Source: Neisseria weixii
GTDB taxonomy: Bacteria > Pseudomonadota > Gammaproteobacteria > Burkholderiales > Neisseriaceae
Direction: 5' to 3'
DNA length: 64,000 nucleotides
NCBI RefSeq assembly: GCF_002327085.1
Contig: NZ_CP023429.1
Span: 620,001 to 684,000 of the forward strand
This document shows positions 48,587 to 60,862 of the stretch, piece by piece. The position numbers were made by a program, and so were the translations under genes. Each line of letters opens with the position of its first letter. Position 1 is the stretch's first letter. The notes below the pieces were generated by a model that worked only from the letters and a program-made list of their open reading frames with translations, was not told the DNA's origin and did not search any database.

Positions 48587-49341
48587 CCGAATTTGTGGTG
48601 TTGATTCCGGCGCGTTTGTCGTCTTCACGTTTGCCGGGTAAGGCGTTGGCCGATATTCACGGCAAACCGATGGTGGTGCGTGTGGCAGAACAGGCCGCCA
48701 AAAGCCATGCAGCGCGCGTGGTGGTGGCCACCGATCACGCCGATATTCAAGCGGCTTGCGAGGCGCACGGTGTGGAAGTGGTGATGACTGCGGATACGCA
48801 TGAGAGCGGCAGCACGCGTTTGGCCGAAGCGGTGAAAACGCTCAATCTCCCACAACATTTGATTGTGGTGAACGTGCAGGGCGACGAGCCGTTAATCGAG
48901 CCGGAGCTGATTAACCGCACTGCCGAAGTGTTGGTGGAAAACAATGTGCAAATGGCCACCGCCGCTCATGAATTGCACGATTTCGATGAATTTATGAATC
49001 CGAACGTGGTGAAAGTGTTGCTGGATAAAAACCGCAATGCCATGTATTTCAGCCGGGCGCCGATTCCGTTTCCGCGCGACACCATGCGCGAAAATCTGCG
49101 TGCATTGCCGCAGGAAACGCCGGTTTTGCGCCACATCGGCATTTATGCCTACCGTGCCGGTTTCCTGAAACGCTATGCCGAGATGAGTGTGTCGCCGTTG
49201 GAAACCATTGAATCGTTGGAACAGTTGCGTGTGTTGTGGCACGGCTTTCCCATTGCGGTGGAAGTCACCTCACATGCACCGGCCGCCGGCGTGGATACGC
49301 AAGAGGATTTAGAGCGTGTGCTGCAGGCGTTTCAAGCATAA
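48583..49341 (+). CDS. kdsB: CMP-KDO synthetase
   Basis: A 252-residue 3-deoxy-manno-octulosonate cytidylyltransferase. [19 protein letters not shown] is the nucleotide loop; [15 protein letters not shown] and [11 protein letters not shown] follow. It activates KDO for transfer to lipid A. A MITE sits 14 bases past the stop, between it and adk. Confidence 0.96.
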   Translation: MTEFVVLIPARLSSSRLPGKALADIHGKPMVVRVAEQAAKSHAARVVVATDHADIQAACEAHGVEVVMTADTHESGSTRLAEAVKTLNLPQHLIVVNVQGDEPLIEPELINRTAEVLVENNVQMATAAHELHDFDEFMNPNVVKVLLDKNRNAMYFSRAPIPFPRDTMRENLRALPQETPVLRHIGIYAYRAGFLKRYAEMSVSPLETIESLEQLRVLWHGFPIAVEVTSHAPAAGVDTQEDLERVLQAFQA

Positions 49342-49354
49342 ATACATACAGGCC

Positions 49355-50248
<894 letters not shown>

Positions 50249-50270
50249 TTTTGTACCCATGATAAAGATA

Positions 50271-50310
50271 AAAAGGCCGTCTGAAAAAATTTTTTCAGAC
50301 GGCCTTTTTG
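50271..50310 (+). terminator. Inverted DUS terminator after adk
   Basis: AAAAAGGCCGTCTGAAAAAA pairs with TTTTTTCAGACGGCCTTTTT, a perfect long stem with T run. Confidence 0.88.
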
Positions 50311-50396
50311 TATGGAAAAACTGTTAAAATCCAGATGAACTGATGATAAAGGCTGGTGCGGATTCCGCCGTTCGGCTTGCTTTGATAGGAATCATA

Positions 50397-51134
50397 ATGA
50401 ACCCGTTAATCACTGATTTTCACCTGCCGCAAACCCGTACGCCGGTAATAGTGGCCTTGGATTTTGCCAACGAAGCCGGTACGCTGAATTTTGTGCGCAC
50501 GCTCGACCCGGGCCTGTGTCAAATCAAAATCGGCAAAGAATTGTTTACCGCAACCGGCCGGCCGTTGGCGGAAAAGCTGATTAACCAAGGCTTTAAACTA
50601 TTCTTGGATTTGAAATACCACGATATTCCGAATACCGTAGCCCAAGCCTGCCGCGTGGCGGCCGATATGGGTGTGTGGATGGTTGATTTGCACGCTTCGG
50701 GCGGCCGCCGCATGATGGAAGCCGCGGCCGAAGCCATTGCCAATCATGCGCAAAAACCGCTGCTGATCGGTGTGACCGTATTGACCAGTATGGAACAAAG
50801 CGACATGGCGGAAATCGGTTTGGACATCGAGCCGGAGCAGCAAGTGTTGCGCTTGGCTAAATTAACCCAAAGCTCGGGCTTGGACGGTGTTGTCTGTTCG
50901 CCTTTGGAAGCCGCGCCGTTGCGCCGCGAATTAGGCGAAGATTTTGTGTTGGTAACACCGGGCATCCGCTTGGATATTGCCGGTAACAACGATGACCAAC
51001 GCCGCATCATGACCCCTACCGAAGCCCTGACCGCCGGTTCGACTTATTTGGTGATGGGGCGCCCGGTGACGCAAGCCGCTGACCCGATTGCCGTGTTGCG
51101 TGAAGTGAACCGAGTGGCCAATCCGACGGAATAA
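50397..51134 (+). CDS. pyrF: Orotidine 5'-phosphate decarboxylase
   Basis: A 245-residue PyrF. VIVALDFANEAG, the catalytic FLDLKYHDIPNTV (Asp-x-Lys-x-x-Asp) and VLVTPGIRL are present, and GSTYLVMGRPVTQA closes the phosphate site. It makes UMP. The start at 50397 follows TAGGAATCAT; an open frame runs 18 codons further up without a signal. hldA follows in the same direction. Confidence 0.96.
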   Translation: MNPLITDFHLPQTRTPVIVALDFANEAGTLNFVRTLDPGLCQIKIGKELFTATGRPLAEKLINQGFKLFLDLKYHDIPNTVAQACRVAADMGVWMVDLHASGGRRMMEAAAEAIANHAQKPLLIGVTVLTSMEQSDMAEIGLDIEPEQQVLRLAKLTQSSGLDGVVCSPLEAAPLRRELGEDFVLVTPGIRLDIAGNNDDQRRIMTPTEALTAGSTYLVMGRPVTQAADPIAVLREVNRVANPTE

Positions 51135-51259
51135 TTTCAGACGGCCTTAAAACCAGAGCGGGTTGAAAAACAAATAGCATTGAATGAAAAAAGCATATCG
51201 GCGTGAGCGCGAAAAACGATTCACGCCATCAGGCAGTATACCCAAATCAGGAATTCCAT

Positions 51260-52222
51260 ATGGTACAAAAATTCCAAGCAGCAGATGTACAACAACGTTT
51301 TGCCCAAGCCCGCGTGCTGGTGGTGGGCGATGTCATGCTCGACCGTTATTGGTTCGGCGACGTATCGCGCATTTCGCCTGAAGCACCGGTTCCTGTGGCG
51401 AAAATCAATCAAATCGACCAACGTGCTGGCGGGGCGGCCAATGTGGCGCGCAATATTGCTTCCTTGGGTGGTAAGGCCGGATTGTTGTCGGTAACCGGCC
51501 ATGACGAAGCGGCCGATTCGCTCGACCGGCTTATGCAGCAGGACGGCGTGGAATCTTATTTAATGCGCGACGGACAAATCGCCACTACGGTCAAGTTGCG
51601 CGTGGTTGCCCGCAACCAGCAATTGATTCGTTTGGATTTTGAAGAATTACCGCATCACGAAGTGTTGGAACAGGTGAAAGAGCGTTATCAGGAAGTGTTG
51701 CCTGATTACGATGCGGTGATTTTTTCTGATTACGGCAAAGGCGGTCTGACCCACATCGCCGACATGATTGACTGGGCGAAACAGGCGGGAAAAATCGTGT
51801 TGATTGACCCGAAAGGCGATGATTACGAAAAATATGCCGGCGCGACTTTGATTACGCCAAACCGCAGCGAATTGAAAGAAGTGGCCGGCAGCTGGCGCAA
51901 CGAAGACGAGTTGACCGACAAAGCACAATACTTGCGCCGTCACCTTGATTTGACCGCTATTTTGCTGACCCGCAGTGAAGAAGGCATGACGCTGTTTAAC
52001 GACGGCGAAGCGGTATACCAGCCGACGCGTGCGCAGGAAGTCTATGACGTTTCCGGCGCGGGCGACACCGTGATTGCCGGCATGGGCTTGGCGATGGCGG
52101 CCGGTTTTACCATGCCCGAATCCATGCATTTGGCCAATACCGCCGCCGGTGTGGTGGTGGCGAAATTGGGGACGGCGGTTTGCTCGTTTGATGAATTGCA
52201 AACCGCGTTGGCCGACCAATAA
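51260..52222 (+). CDS. hldA: D-beta-heptose 7-phosphate kinase
   Basis: A 320-residue PfkB-type kinase equal to the first domain of E. coli HldE. VLVVGDVMLDRYWFGDVSRI, PEAPVPVAKI, GGAANVARNIASLG and the catalytic SGAGDTVIAG motif are intact. It makes ADP-heptose precursors for LOS with HldD. I chose ATG 51260 (CAGGAATTCCAT) over an upstream GTG. Expected to lie with hldD, which it does. Confidence 0.93.
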   Translation: MVQKFQAADVQQRFAQARVLVVGDVMLDRYWFGDVSRISPEAPVPVAKINQIDQRAGGAANVARNIASLGGKAGLLSVTGHDEAADSLDRLMQQDGVESYLMRDGQIATTVKLRVVARNQQLIRLDFEELPHHEVLEQVKERYQEVLPDYDAVIFSDYGKGGLTHIADMIDWAKQAGKIVLIDPKGDDYEKYAGATLITPNRSELKEVAGSWRNEDELTDKAQYLRRHLDLTAILLTRSEEGMTLFNDGEAVYQPTRAQEVYDVSGAGDTVIAGMGLAMAAGFTMPESMHLANTAAGVVVAKLGTAVCSFDELQTALADQ

Positions 52223-52290
52223 ACATCGAATATTCAACGATTCAGACGGCCTTGATTCAATAGGCTGTCTGAAAAACAAAAGGAATTGTT

Positions 52291-53295
52291 ATGACCATCA
52301 TCGTAACCGGCGCGGCCGGCTTTATCGGCAGCAACATTGTCAAAGCGCTGAATGCACGCGGCATCACCGACATCGTGGCGGTGGATAACCTGACGCGCGG
52401 CGAAAAATTCAAAAATCTGGCCGAATGCGAAATCAGCCATTATCTCGACAAACACGAATTTATCCGCCAAGTGCGCGGACATGCCTTGCCTTATGATGAT
52501 ATTGAAGCTGTGTTCCACCAAGGCGCGTGTTCCGATACCATGAACCACGACGGCCTGTATATGATGGACAACAACTATCAATATACGCTGGATTTGCTGG
52601 ATTGGTGTCAAGATGAGCATATTCCGTTCCTCTATGCGTCCAGCGCGGCGGTGTACGGCAAGGGCGAGATTTTCCGCGAAGAGCGCGAATTGGAAAAACC
52701 GCTGAATGTGTACGGCTATTCAAAATTTCTGTTCGACCAAGTATTGCGCCGCCGCATGGAAGAGGGCTTGACCGCGCAAGTAGTGGGCTTCCGCTATTTC
52801 AATGTTTACGGCCAAATGGAGCAGCACAAAGGCCGCATGGCTTCGGTGGCTTTCCATCATTTCAACCAATACCGTGAAAACGGCTATGTGAATCTGTTCG
52901 GCGCCAATGATGGTTACGGCAACGGCGAGCAGACCCGCGATTTCGTCAGCGTGGAAGACGTGGCGAAAGTGAATCTGTTCTTCTTCGATAATCCTGAATT
53001 GTCGGGCATTTTCAACTTAGGCACAGGCCGCAGCCAGCAGTTTAACGACTTGGCCGCCGCCACCGTCAATGCCTGCCGCTCTGCCGAAGGCAAGCCGGAA
53101 ATGAGCTTGGACGAATTAGTGAAAGAAGAATTGATTCGCTACATTCCGTTTCCCGACGCGTTAAAAGGCAAATACCAGAGCTTTACCCAAGCCGATATCA
53201 GCAAACTGCGTGCAGCCGGTTACAATGAATCTTTCTTTGATGTCAAAGAAGGCGTGAGCCGCTATGTGCACTGGATGTTGGCGAACTTGGTTTAA
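52291..53295 (+). CDS. hldD: ADP-L-glycero-D-manno-heptose 6-epimerase
   Basis: A 334-residue extended SDR. NAD(P)-binding [13 protein letters not shown], catalytic [10 protein letters not shown] and [10 protein letters not shown] are typical. It converts the last ADP-heptose epimer for LOS inner core. AAAGGAATTGT precedes the ATG. An imperfect inverted DUS lies on either side. Confidence 0.97.
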   Translation: MTIIVTGAAGFIGSNIVKALNARGITDIVAVDNLTRGEKFKNLAECEISHYLDKHEFIRQVRGHALPYDDIEAVFHQGACSDTMNHDGLYMMDNNYQYTLDLLDWCQDEHIPFLYASSAAVYGKGEIFREERELEKPLNVYGYSKFLFDQVLRRRMEEGLTAQVVGFRYFNVYGQMEQHKGRMASVAFHHFNQYRENGYVNLFGANDGYGNGEQTRDFVSVEDVAKVNLFFFDNPELSGIFNLGTGRSQQFNDLAAATVNACRSAEGKPEMSLDELVKEELIRYIPFPDALKGKYQSFTQADISKLRAAGYNESFFDVKEGVSRYVHWMLANLV

Positions 53296-53311
53296 ATGCC
53301 GAATGCTATCT

Positions 53312-53343
53312 CCAGGCCGTCTGAAATGCTTTCAGGCGGCCTG
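53312..53343 (+). terminator. Inverted DUS after hldD
   Basis: CCAGGCCGTCTGAAATG and TTTCAGGCGGCCTG; one drifted base on the right arm. Confidence 0.75.
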
Positions 53344-53422
53344 TGATCTTTGTTAGAAAGTATCAGTACAAACAAATCAGAATTTACAATATTCACCGTT
53401 TATGCTTTAATTTTCCTTAACC

Positions 53423-53500
53423 GAAACAGGGGTGCTGCGCCATGCGCGGCTGAGAATTACCCTTATACCACCCGATCAGGATAATACCTGCGTGGGAGTT
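53423..53500 (+). ncRNA. TPP riboswitch (thi box)
   Basis: The conserved words are in order: CAGGGGTGC, GGCTGAGAATTACCC, then GATCAGGATAATACCTGCG and TGGGAG. This is the thiamine pyrophosphate aptamer in front of a thiamine gene. It should close when TPP is bound and shut off thiC. The expression platform is taken to be the downstream hairpin that hides the ribosome binding site. Confidence 0.95.
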
Positions 53501-53512
53501 TCAGCGAGTTTA

Positions 53513-53554
53513 TTTTTCAGACGGCCTTGTTGAATCCATCAGGCCGTCTGAAAC
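53513..53554 (+). repeat. Inverted DUS inside the thiC leader
   Basis: TTTCAGACGGCCT and AGGCCGTCTGAAA make a 13-bp stem around 13 bases, between the riboswitch and the ribosome-binding-site hairpin. In orientation it is reversed to most terminator pairs here. It may form a spacer hairpin or interfere with switching. Confidence 0.75.
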
Positions 53555-53564
53555 CCCAAACGCC

Positions 53565-53602
53565 GCTCCTGTTTCGTTTTATTCTAAACGAGAAACAGGA
53601 GC
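53565..53602 (+). promoter_or_regulatory. Hairpin sequestering the thiC ribosome binding site
   Basis: GCTCCTGTTTC pairs perfectly with GAAACAGGAGC (11 bp), and the right arm contains the AGGAG that serves the ATG at 53609. T5 follows, so the stem could also end transcription. A closed stem would block translation, making it the likely expression platform of the TPP riboswitch. Confidence 0.78.
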
Positions 53603-53608
53603 ATTTTT

Positions 53609-55480
<1,872 letters not shown>

Positions 55481-55487
55481 TAAAAAT

Positions 55488-55521
55488 ACGCCGTCTGAAA
55501 CGATTGTGTTTCAGACGGCGT
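55488..55521 (+). terminator. Inverted DUS after thiC
   Basis: ACGCCGTCTGAAACG and TGTTTCAGACGGCGT, both with C in place of the usual dialect base. Confidence 0.78.
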
Positions 55522-55606
55522 TTTATTGCGGTTTGATGAGAATAGCTTAAGCGGAAGGTTATTTAAAGACAATGTCGGAACTGGCTCTTCATTTGATGAA
55601 AAGGCC

Positions 55607-55772
55607 GAGACCTTTGCAAAACTCCTTGAAAAGCCACTGCACAAAGAATCGACGTCATTCCCGCCTGCGTGGGAATCCATTTTTGAACATGACAAACTAT
55701 TGAATAAAATAAGTTTCTGAAATTTTAAGATGGATTCCCGCCTGCGCGGGAATGACGGCTGTTTGGTTTTAG
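55607..55772. repeat. IS-end remnant and two dRS3 repeats
   Basis: GAGACCTTTGCAAAACTCC at 55607 is a lone end of the MITE family, with no partner. Two dRS3-type 20-mers follow: ATTCCCGCCTGCGTGGGAAT at 55657-55676 and ATTCCCGCCTGCGCGGGAAT at 55734-55753 (ATTCCC-N8-GGGAAT). dRS3 is a neisserial repeat and a known target for phage and repeat insertion. No gene is supported here. Confidence 0.85.
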
Positions 55773-55976
55773 TGTAGAAAATCCTAGCGTTGTTTACACT
55801 TTTGCTTTTTTGCTTGAAGACCCATTTTGGGATTTTTGAGTGTTGTCAAGAATGCCGAAAGGCACGGCAACGCCGCATGGTTCTTGATAATGCTCAACAA
55901 TCCTAAAACAATCATTTAGGCAGAAAATAAAAGCTGTTTTGCATAAAAAGTGTAAACAACCCGACAATTTCCTACA
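55773..55976 (-). repeat. 204-bp inverted-repeat element, copy 2
   Basis: TGTAGAAAATCCTAGCG opens it and ACAATTTCCTACA closes it. It is the inverted match of 19625-19828 at equal length, with central GCCGAAAGGCACGGCAACGC. It abuts the second dRS3 by about 20 bases. Confidence 0.82.
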
Positions 55977-56068
55977 TCTCAGGCCGTCTGAAAAAACACC
56001 ATAATTTATATATATAGTGCGTCACAAACAATATACTTATCACAAAACAGAATCCAGAAAAACCTAGT

Positions 56069-56102
56069 AAAAAAGCCGTCTGATTTTTCAGACGGCTTTT
56101 TA
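56069..56102. terminator. Inverted DUS-like hairpin before the tRNA fragment
   Basis: TAAAAAAGCCGTCTGA and TCAGACGGCTTTTTA with T/A tails. The minus-strand tRNA fragment reads towards it, so it may end the former tRNA transcript. Confidence 0.78.
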
Positions 56103-56140
56103 TATTAGTTCCCTGAATAAGCAGGAATAAAAATGAGTGG

Positions 56141-56199
56141 TGGTGCCCGGAGCCGGAATCGAACCGGCACGACCTGTTTAGGGTCGACGGATTTTAAGT
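56141..56199 (-). other. 3' half of tRNA-Leu(UAA), probable attachment site
   Basis: On the minus strand this reads from the anticodon loop (CTTAAAA, anticodon TAA) through the long variable arm (CGACC-CTAAACA-GGTCG) and T arm (GCCGG-TTCGATT-CCGGC) to CCGGGCACCA. The 5' half of the tRNA does not follow on the right; an AT-rich sequence does. A break in the anticodon region is classic for integration of tyrosine-recombinase elements. The conjugation genes begin 170 bases away. The intact tRNA is expected at the far end of the element. Confidence 0.82.
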
Positions 56200-56303
56200 T
56201 TTTATTTAAATTTATAACTAATTGAAAATACTAAAGATTGATGTCTGCACACAATGTTATAGCCAATCTTGATATGTACTTCCCCGTCACAATTTTGACA
56301 CAG

Positions 56304-56358
56304 AAGCAATATTTAAATCCTTAGTTTCAAAGGCTTTAAATATTGCTTTTTTTATTTT
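56304..56358 (+). terminator. Strong intrinsic terminator before virB1
   Basis: AAGCAATATTTAAA and TTTAAATATTGCTT (14 bp) with a run TTTTTTTATTTTT after it. It ends 15 bases before the virB1 ATG, so an upstream transcript must read through it. Confidence 0.88.
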
Positions 56359-56372
56359 TGAAAGGAGGCTGG

Positions 56373-56998
56373 ATGAGAAGAAAAGTTTTCTTGACGGTGT
56401 TGCTGTTAGCTTCAGTAGCAAACGCAGAGAAATTAACGTTTCCACAGTATGCTGTGTTAGTTGAAAACATGCGGCGGCCCAGCGTCTTGACCCGAAAATG
56501 ATTTGGGCGGTAATGGGGCGCGAAAGTTCAGGCAATCCGAACGCCTTATCACACAAAAATGCGCGCGGTCTGATGCAGGTAATTCCGCCGACGGCGGCGC
56601 GGATGGGCGTAAATCCGAAGCATCTGTATCAGCCTGAGCCGAACCTGATTGCAGGCACGCGTTATCTGCGTTTTTTGTGCAACCGTTATCCCGATAAAAA
56701 TCACCCGACCGGGTGCGATATCGATTTGGTTTTGGCCGGATACAACGCCGGCGAAGGCGCAGTCGACAAATACCGGGGTATTCCGCCTTACGCAGAAACC
56801 CGTGCGTATGTGAAAAACGTGAAATACCGCTATGCACGCTTGAGTAAAAACCCGTCTTTGATGACTGCTTCTTTTACTCCGCCGGTTAAGCCGTCTGCCA
56901 AACCGAAAATGGCAGTCGCCCAAGTGGAAACGGCCACGGCTGTTCCGGTGGCCATGAAACGCCGGCATGAGGCATGGGACGTGTTTCAAGAATTTTAA
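56373..56998 (+). CDS. virB1: VirB1-like lytic transglycosylase, one frameshift
   Basis: A 208-residue SLT-fold protein with signal peptide MRRKVFLTVLLLASVANA. At 56470 one G is missing; restored it reads ENMAAAQRLDPKMIWAVMGR, with the catalytic Glu in MGRESSGNPNA, then ARGLMQVIPPTAARMGV and DLVLAGYNAGEGAV. It opens peptidoglycan for the secretion channel. AAAGGAGG lies upstream. It is the first gene of the type IV secretion cluster. Confidence 0.88.
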
Positions 56999-57046
56999 GT
57001 GTGGCCTTCGGGCTTTTTTTGTTGCCGCTTTATGCGGTTTTTTTAT
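56999..57046 (+). terminator. Two small terminator-like hairpins between virB1 and virB2
   Basis: GGCC-TTCG-GGC with T7, then CCGC-TTTAT-GCGG with T7, lie end to end. The stems are short (3-5 bp). Confidence 0.5.
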
Positions 57047-57053
57047 GGAGTTA

Positions 57054-57373
57054 ATGATGATCACAGTTAGTCAAAATACCCGTCAATGGGGTAAAGCCGT
57101 TTTCTTTCAATGATTTTGGGCTTTGCTCAAATGGCATTGGCTGCCGGAGGGCTGTCAACGGCAGAGGGCAGTCTCAAGGAATTGGTACAGGGTTTCTACG
57201 GTATTGTTGCCATTTTGTCCGGGGTAGCTATCTTGGCAGTAGCCGTTTGGGGTTATTTCGGCCATAAAACATTGGGAGACATCATTCAGATCTGCTGTTG
57301 GATTTTCGTAGCCGGTGCAAGTTTGGCAATCGGTAAGGCAATCTTCGATTGGGGTAAATCCGCCACATTCTAA
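57054..57373 (+). CDS. virB2: VirB2 pilin, one frameshift
   Basis: A 106-residue major pilin. A T is missing at 57100-57103; restored, the start reads MMITVSQNTRQWGKAVFLSM then ILGFAQMALAAGG, a long signal, followed by two hydrophobic helices (YGIVAILSGVAILAVAVWG and IIQICCWIFVAGASLAIG). The size and order fit VirB2/TrbC. ATG at 57054 is after ATGGAGTTA. Confidence 0.85.
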
Positions 57374-57384
57374 GGAGAACGAGT

Positions 57385-57813
57385 ATGGATAATATGCCGG
57401 AAATGGATATTGAACACGAATACAATACCTACGACGGTATGTCACGTCAGGCAATGATTGCCGGAGTACCCATTCTTCCGGCATTTATCATCCTCATTTT
57501 GATGATGTTCGGTACGCTCAGCTTGATACCCATGCTCGGATTGAGGGCATTGGCCATTTTTTTGCCGGGATTACCGATATTGTTTTTTCTGCGCATATTG
57601 GTCAAGCGGGATGACCAAGCCTTGAGGATTTTGGGGCTGGAAGTTTATTGGTGGTTCAAACGCAAAGGTTCGGAAAACTTTGGCAACAACTTCACGATTA
57701 CCGCAACTAAATTTGGAAGAGATCGAGATGATTACAAGCGATTTGTACAAAAAAATGACGAAGCAGCAACCGCAGCAAGACTTTTTGCCGCCAGTCAGTC
57801 AGCACATAGCTGA
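57385..57813 (+). CDS. virB3: VirB3-like membrane protein
   Basis: A 142-residue open frame; the first part has two helices (VPILPAFIILILMMFGTLSL and LRALAIFLPGLPILFFLRIL) and YWWFKRKG, as in VirB3/TrbD. The family is about 110 residues; the last 28 residues overlap the start of virB4 by 86 bases in another frame and are probably spurious, so the true end is likely near 57728. VirB3 links to VirB4, and here their genes are adjacent. Confidence 0.75.
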   Translation: MDNMPEMDIEHEYNTYDGMSRQAMIAGVPILPAFIILILMMFGTLSLIPMLGLRALAIFLPGLPILFFLRILVKRDDQALRILGLEVYWWFKRKGSENFGNNFTITATKFGRDRDDYKRFVQKNDEAATAARLFAASQSAHS

Positions 57814-60111
57814 AAATATCGTTCACTATCAAGACGGTTATATGATGTTTGCCATCAAGTTGGACGGTATTCCGTTTGAAGGAGTGAATGACAGTCATTT
57901 GATAGCCGCGAACGAAACGCTGAAAAACCTGTTTGCAACCGTCGGCAAGCAGTTTGGCAACCGGCTGGCATTATGGACGCATATCCAACGTCAGGAAATC
58001 AAACTGAAGCGCGATTATGATTTCGGTACGGCCTTCAGCCGGGACTTTGCTGCCAACTACATCAGTCAATTCAATCAAAAAAAGTATTATGAAACCTTTT
58101 TATATTTCAGGGGTATTGAAATATCAGGATTTTTCAGACGGCCGCGAAGAAGCAGAAGAACTGCTGCAACTGATGGTAAGGGCATTGAGTCCGTTTGACC
58201 CTCATGTATTGGGAACTTACGAGAATCAAAACGGCGTTCGGTTTTCGGAAGTCTATCAATTTATCGGAACGCTGATTAACGGCGGTATCCGTGAAGACAT
58301 TCCTTTATCGCCGACTGCTGCTTATAAGATTATTCCTTGTGCCGATTTGCATTTCGGTACGGATATTCTGGAAATCAGAACGCCGACACATCAGAAATTT
58401 GCGACCTGCTATGATTTGAAAGACTTCGGTAAAAGCAAAATCATGGTTTTGCTGTCGATTTTGTCGTTACCGTGCGAATTTACCCTGACACAAAGTTTTG
58501 TTTATGTTGAAAACTCGGAAATGCAGACGGCCATCAATAAGCAGAAAAACGCATTGGTGAGCGCACAAGACCAAGCAATAGAACAGCAGGATGAATTGTC
58601 GGAGGGTAAAGGAGCATTGGCAGCAGGTCGTCTGATGTTCGGCGATTATTCGGCGGGACTGATTGTTTATGGCAACACGGCCAAAGATGCACGCAAAAAC
58701 GGTACGACCGTTGCGACAGAGTTTCTCACGTCGGGTACCTACCGTTTTGTCCAATCCACCTTATCGATGCCGTCCACATTTTTCAGCCAGGTTCCCGGTT
58801 ACAAAAAACGTCCTCGGATGATTCCCAAAACGACCAACAATTTGGCAACCGTGTTCGGTATGCACAATTATTCGCAAGGAAAATCGTGGGGAATCCGATT
58901 GGTGACGGCTCTCCGGTCATGCCGCTCAAAACCTTATCCAATACGCTTTTTAACCTGAACCTGCACTTTACCGCTAAAAATAAGGACATGAAAGGAAAGA
59001 GGATTGCCGGACATACCTTGATTACCGGTGCAACAGGTACGGGTAAAACCGCTTTGGAGACAACTGTCCTGACTTTTATGGAACGGTTCAATCCCTACAT
59101 GTTCGTATTGGATTTGGATCGCGGGATGGAAATTTTTGTGCGTGCTTTGAAAGGTACTTATTATTACCTTGAGGAAGGACAGGACAGCGGTTTCAATCCG
59201 TTCCAATTGCCGGATATACCTAAAACACGGAGTTTTTTATATCGGTTGGTAAAACAATGTGCCGACGGTGCCACGGCAGAAGAGGAGGGGCAGATTAAAT
59301 TGGCGGTTGATACGCTGTATGAAATCAATTTCGAGAACCGCAATTTCAGTATGCTGCTGGATAACCTGCCGTACTCGACTATGCCCAATTCCCTGCGTAC
59401 CCGCTTGTCGAAATGGTGCAGAAGTGAAAACGGTGAATTTGCCTGGTGCTTGGACAGCCTTCAAAACCGTTTCAATCCGGAATCTTTTTACCGGATTGGT
59501 TTGGACGTGACCTGTATCCTGAAAAAAGATTACGAACCGACAGGGCCGGTATTGGCCTATCTGTTTTATCTGAAAGATATGATGTCCGAGCGGGTTTCCG
59601 CAGAAGGCAGCCTGATGGCTTCCGTGATTGCGGAATTCTGGTATGCAGACCGCTTTGAGATTACCTCTGAGTTTATGCTCAAAACGCTGAAACAGGCCGT
59701 AAGCTGGGTGAATTCATGATACTTGATTCCCAGTCACCTGAAGATGCTGCCGACAGTCCTAATTTTGCAGCCATTATCCAGCAGACACCGACTAAGATTT
59801 TTCTGCCTAATCCCGACGGCAGCAGGGAATCTTATTACCGGTGCGGTCTGACGGAAAAAGAGTGTACGGAGTTGCTTAAACTGTCATTGGAAAGCCGTAC
59901 ATTCTTAATCAAACAGAGCAAACAGAGTGCGTTTGCGACTTTGGATCTGCACGACTTCGACAAAGAATTGGTTGTGTTGTCCGGCACTTCGGAAAACGTC
60001 AATCTGATGAACCGGATTATCGAGGAGGTCGGGTCTGAAGATCCCGACGTATGGTTGCCTGTTTTACAGGAACGGGTGGTTGGTAAAAAGGAGGAAATAG
60101 CCGCACATTGA
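57728..60111 (+). CDS. virB4: VirB4 ATPase, three frameshifts
   Basis: A 794-residue conjugation ATPase. Breaks: an extra T near 58097 (restored ETFYISGVLKYQDFSDG), a missing G at 58888 (KSWGNPIGDGSPVMPLKT), a missing A at 59690 (LKTLKTGRKLGEFMILD). Walker A is ITGATGTGKTALE. The Walker B region reads VIAEFWY, with Ala where Asp is usual; DSQSPEDAADS is typical of VirB4. It powers pilus and channel assembly. A DUS encodes FSDGRE. Confidence 0.85.
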
Positions 60112-60127
60112 ATAAATGGAGTGACGG

Positions 60128-60151
60128 AGCCGTCTGAATATTCAGACGGCT
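60128..60151 (+). terminator. DUS palindrome between virB4 and virB5
   Basis: AGCCGTCTGAATATTCAGACGGCT is a perfect 24-base palindrome followed by TTATTTATTTTT. Confidence 0.75.
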
Positions 60152-60182
60152 TATTTATTTTTGGTTTAAAAAGGAAATTCAA

Positions 60183-60847
60183 ATGAAATTGAAAAACTTT
60201 ACAAAACGGTTTGCGCCGTCTTGGTCGGCGGCAGTTTGGTATTGGGTATGCCTTCAGCCACAGCCGGCGGTATTCCCGTCATTGACGGTGCGGCCATTGC
60301 CAAAATGGTTGAACAGGCCATCGTAATGAAAGAGCAGGTTGATAATCAGCTTAAGCAAATCAACGAACTGAAAAGCCAGGTAAAAGCAGTAACGGGCAAC
60401 CGTAACTTGGGTAACATTCTGAAAACCGAGGCCTACGAGCAATTGCCGGACGAATGGAAAAAGGTTTACCGGTCGGCTGAAAAGCTGAAAGATGGGAACT
60501 ATAAGGATTTGCTGAACTCTAAAGGCTATAATGCGAATGCCGATACTGAGCGTTTGTCCAAGCAGTTTGATCTGACTTTACGCGCGATTCAGGATTCCGA
60601 AGTGCGTATGAAAAACATCGACAAACTGATGAATCAGATTAACCGAACCAACGACATTAAAGCCGCACAAGACCTTCAAAACCGTATTGCGCTGGAAAAC
60701 AGCAAAATCCAGCAAAACCAGACCAATCTGGATATGCTGTATCGTTATATGGAACTGGATGAGAAGGTTCAAATGAAAAAACGTGCGGCTCGTGATAGCT
60801 GTCGACGACAAAATGTCATCAAAGACAGCAATAAATCCTGTACTTAA
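60183..60847 (+). CDS. virB5: VirB5-like minor pilin, one frameshift
   Basis: A 221-residue protein. An A is missing at the A5 run 60191-60195; restored, the start is MKLKKLYKTVCAVLVGGSLV then LGMPSATA, a signal peptide. The body is helical (IAKMVEQAIVMKEQVDNQLK to DLQNRIALENSKIQQNQ), as in VirB5/TraC pilus-tip proteins. Its tail, DSCRRQNVIKDSNKSCT, is unusual for the family and matches a stretch in the next gene. ATG 60183 follows AAAAGGAAATT. Confidence 0.82.
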
Positions 60848-60862
60848 TTTGGAAGGGTGGAA

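Noticed and set aside
55526..55720. 64-codon frame across the IS end and dRS3
   Set aside because: It is made largely of repeat sequence; the first 20 codons might be a remnant but match nothing I know.
56294..56320. TTGACA as a -35 box for virB1
   Set aside because: No -10 at a usual distance, and a strong terminator follows directly.
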